Below are positions 49,703 through 50,655 of a DNA stretch of 50,655 bases, piece after piece. Made by a program: the position numbers and the translations under genes. Source of the DNA: Streptomyces diastatochromogenes. GTDB taxonomy: Bacteria; Actinomycetota; Actinomycetes; Streptomycetales; Streptomycetaceae. The notes below the pieces were generated by a model that searched no databases, was not told where the DNA came from, and saw only the letters and a list, made by a program, of their open reading frames with translations. Where the stretch lies: NCBI GenBank assembly GCA_001418405.1, contig LIQL01000187.1, forward strand, positions 1 through 50,655, read 5' to 3'. The number at the start of each line of letters is the position of its first letter. Position 1 is the stretch's first letter.

Positions 49703-50574
49703 TTAAGGACTGTGCTTGGCCACCGCGCGGTGCTGCTTCCACTTGCTGACGCAGCGCTCGACGGCACTGCGGCGGCGGTACTGCGTCTTGTCGAAGGCCG
49801 GAGGGCGTCCGCCGGCCTGGCCCTTGCGCTGGCGGTTGGCCCGCTGGCCCTCGGGCTGCGCGATGGTCGCCTTGATGCCCCGTCGTCGCAGGTAAGCACG
49901 GTTGTCGTAGCTGGAGTACGCCTTGTCACCGCGGACACGATCCGGACGGCTGCGGGGCCGACCCGACCCACGCCGTCGGATCCGCAGCCCCTCCAGCACA
50001 GGGATGAACATGGGACTGTCGCCCCGCTGACCTGGAGAGGTCAGCCAGGTCAAGGGACGGGCCCGATCATCGGCCAGCAGATGGACCTTGCTGGTCAGTC
50101 CGTCTCGCGAGCGCCCCAGCGCCTCACGCCCCTCTGCGTCCACACGCGCACCGCCCCCTTTTGCGGAAAGTCCCGCGGTGGCCGACGGTGCGCACCGGCC
50201 GCGTGCTGGTGAGCCCGGCAGGACGTGGAGTCGATGTTCACCGCCCACTCCCGCCGGCGCGGCACGCCGTCCTTCGCGACGTCCTTGGCAAGGGTCCCGT
50301 CGGGGTCGGTGGCGTCCGCTTCGATCTGTAACTCGGTCAGGATTTGCTGCCAGGTGCCGTCAGCTGACCAGCGGCGGTGGCGTTCGTAGACGGTTTGCCA
50401 GGGGCCGTACCGTTCGGGCAGGTCCGGCCAGGGAACACCGGTACGGGCTCTGAACAGCACCCCGTTGATCACTGTGCGGTGATCGGCCCACTGCCCGCCA
50501 GGCTTGCCGTTGGCGGGCAGTAAAGCCTCGATCTTCTGCCACTGCGCGTCCGTGAGCTCATGTCGCCGCACCAT
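49703..50574 (-). pseudogene. IS5-family transposase, two frames, probably truncated
   Basis: The first frame starts MVRRHELTDAQWQKIEALLP and carries the first catalytic Asp in VNIDSTSCRAHQH. The second frame supplies the second Asp in RVRGDKAYSSYDNRAYL and the Glu in RRSAVERCVSKWKQHRAV. A slippery heptamer A-AAG-GGG (50155-50161) sits at the switch, so a -1 ribosomal frameshift would join the frames into about 290 residues. The C-terminus ends abruptly at AKHSP, where relatives usually continue with a further helix, so it may be inactive. Confidence 0.8.
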
Positions 50575-50655
50575 ATGACGCAACTGCCCAGCTAGAGCAC
50601 TGATCCACCACCCCAGCAAGAGCCATCAGAAACGGCCTAGAGGTCCTAACAAAGG
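49703..50655 (-). mobile_element. IS5-type insertion sequence remnant
   Basis: The transposase occupies nearly all of the element. The upstream end shows GAGCCATCAGAAACGG followed by TAGAGGTCCTAACAAAGG up to the window edge, which may be the terminal region. No inverted copy of it is found beyond the transposase stop, so the left end appears lost or mutated. Target-site repeats cannot be checked because the right end is at the window limit. Confidence 0.65.

Noticed and set aside
1..50655. CRISPR array, rRNA or intact tRNA
   Set aside because: No regularly spaced repeat array, no rRNA-like sequence and no complete tRNA were found by eye.

Overview
The window is high-GC actinobacterial DNA. 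GTG and TTG starts, leaderless genes with TAnnnT boxes just before the start codon, mycothiol-type DinB enzymes, several SpoIIE-type phosphatases and a DasR-type operator before a GH19 chitinase all point to Streptomyces or a close relative. I had no database access, so names rest on recognised motifs and gene order.

Layout. (1) 1-6741: the end of a [NiFe]-hydrogenase maturation protease, a 33-residue small protein, and a tightly coupled hypA-hypB-hypF-hypC-hypD-hypE set that builds the Ni-Fe(CN)2CO centre. The hydrogenase structural genes should lie to the left. (2) 6742-17401: an AraC regulator, secreted lipase, secreted GH19 chitinase, a TetR/FAD-monooxygenase pair, a Tat-exported DyP peroxidase, an orphan acyl-CoA carboxylase epsilon-like subunit, and an ArsR/MFS exporter pair. 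Both divergent pairs carry perfect 15-bp inverted repeats between the genes. (3) 17509-33043: two APC permeases, three SpoIIE-type PP2C phosphatases, a stand-alone MASE1 sensor, a LigC/LigD-polymerase repair pair, an acyl-CoA synthetase and a small His-rich exported protein. (4) 33142-37863: a DeoR regulator and a four-carbon sugar-acid operon (DUF1537 kinase, PdxA2 dehydrogenase, MFS importer), next to a SpoIIE receptor whose sensor resembles DcuS/CitA. The regulator and the operon share TTGCGCG half-sites. (5) 37900-39913: a small exported peptide, a MarR regulator and a divergent mycothiol-dependent-type gene pair.

From about 39,914 to the end the character changes. Coding density drops, GC content is lower in places, and broken genes are frequent: truncated or interrupted pieces of an acyl-CoA synthetase, a methyltransferase, a zinc-ribbon protein and a nuclease-like protein. 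Small intact genes of unknown function lie among them, including a DUF4241 protein, a DinB protein and two small membrane proteins. A 130-base repeat occurs twice, there is a tRNA-like remnant, and an IS5-type transposase with a -1 frameshift signal closes the window. This part looks like a decaying accessory island.

The strongest leads are the carboxylate-sensor phosphatase beside the D-threonate/erythronate-type operon, the symmetric operators of the two divergent pairs, the 21-bp tandem duplication that doubles the MFS start codon, and the repeat-plus-small-gene modules of the right-hand island.
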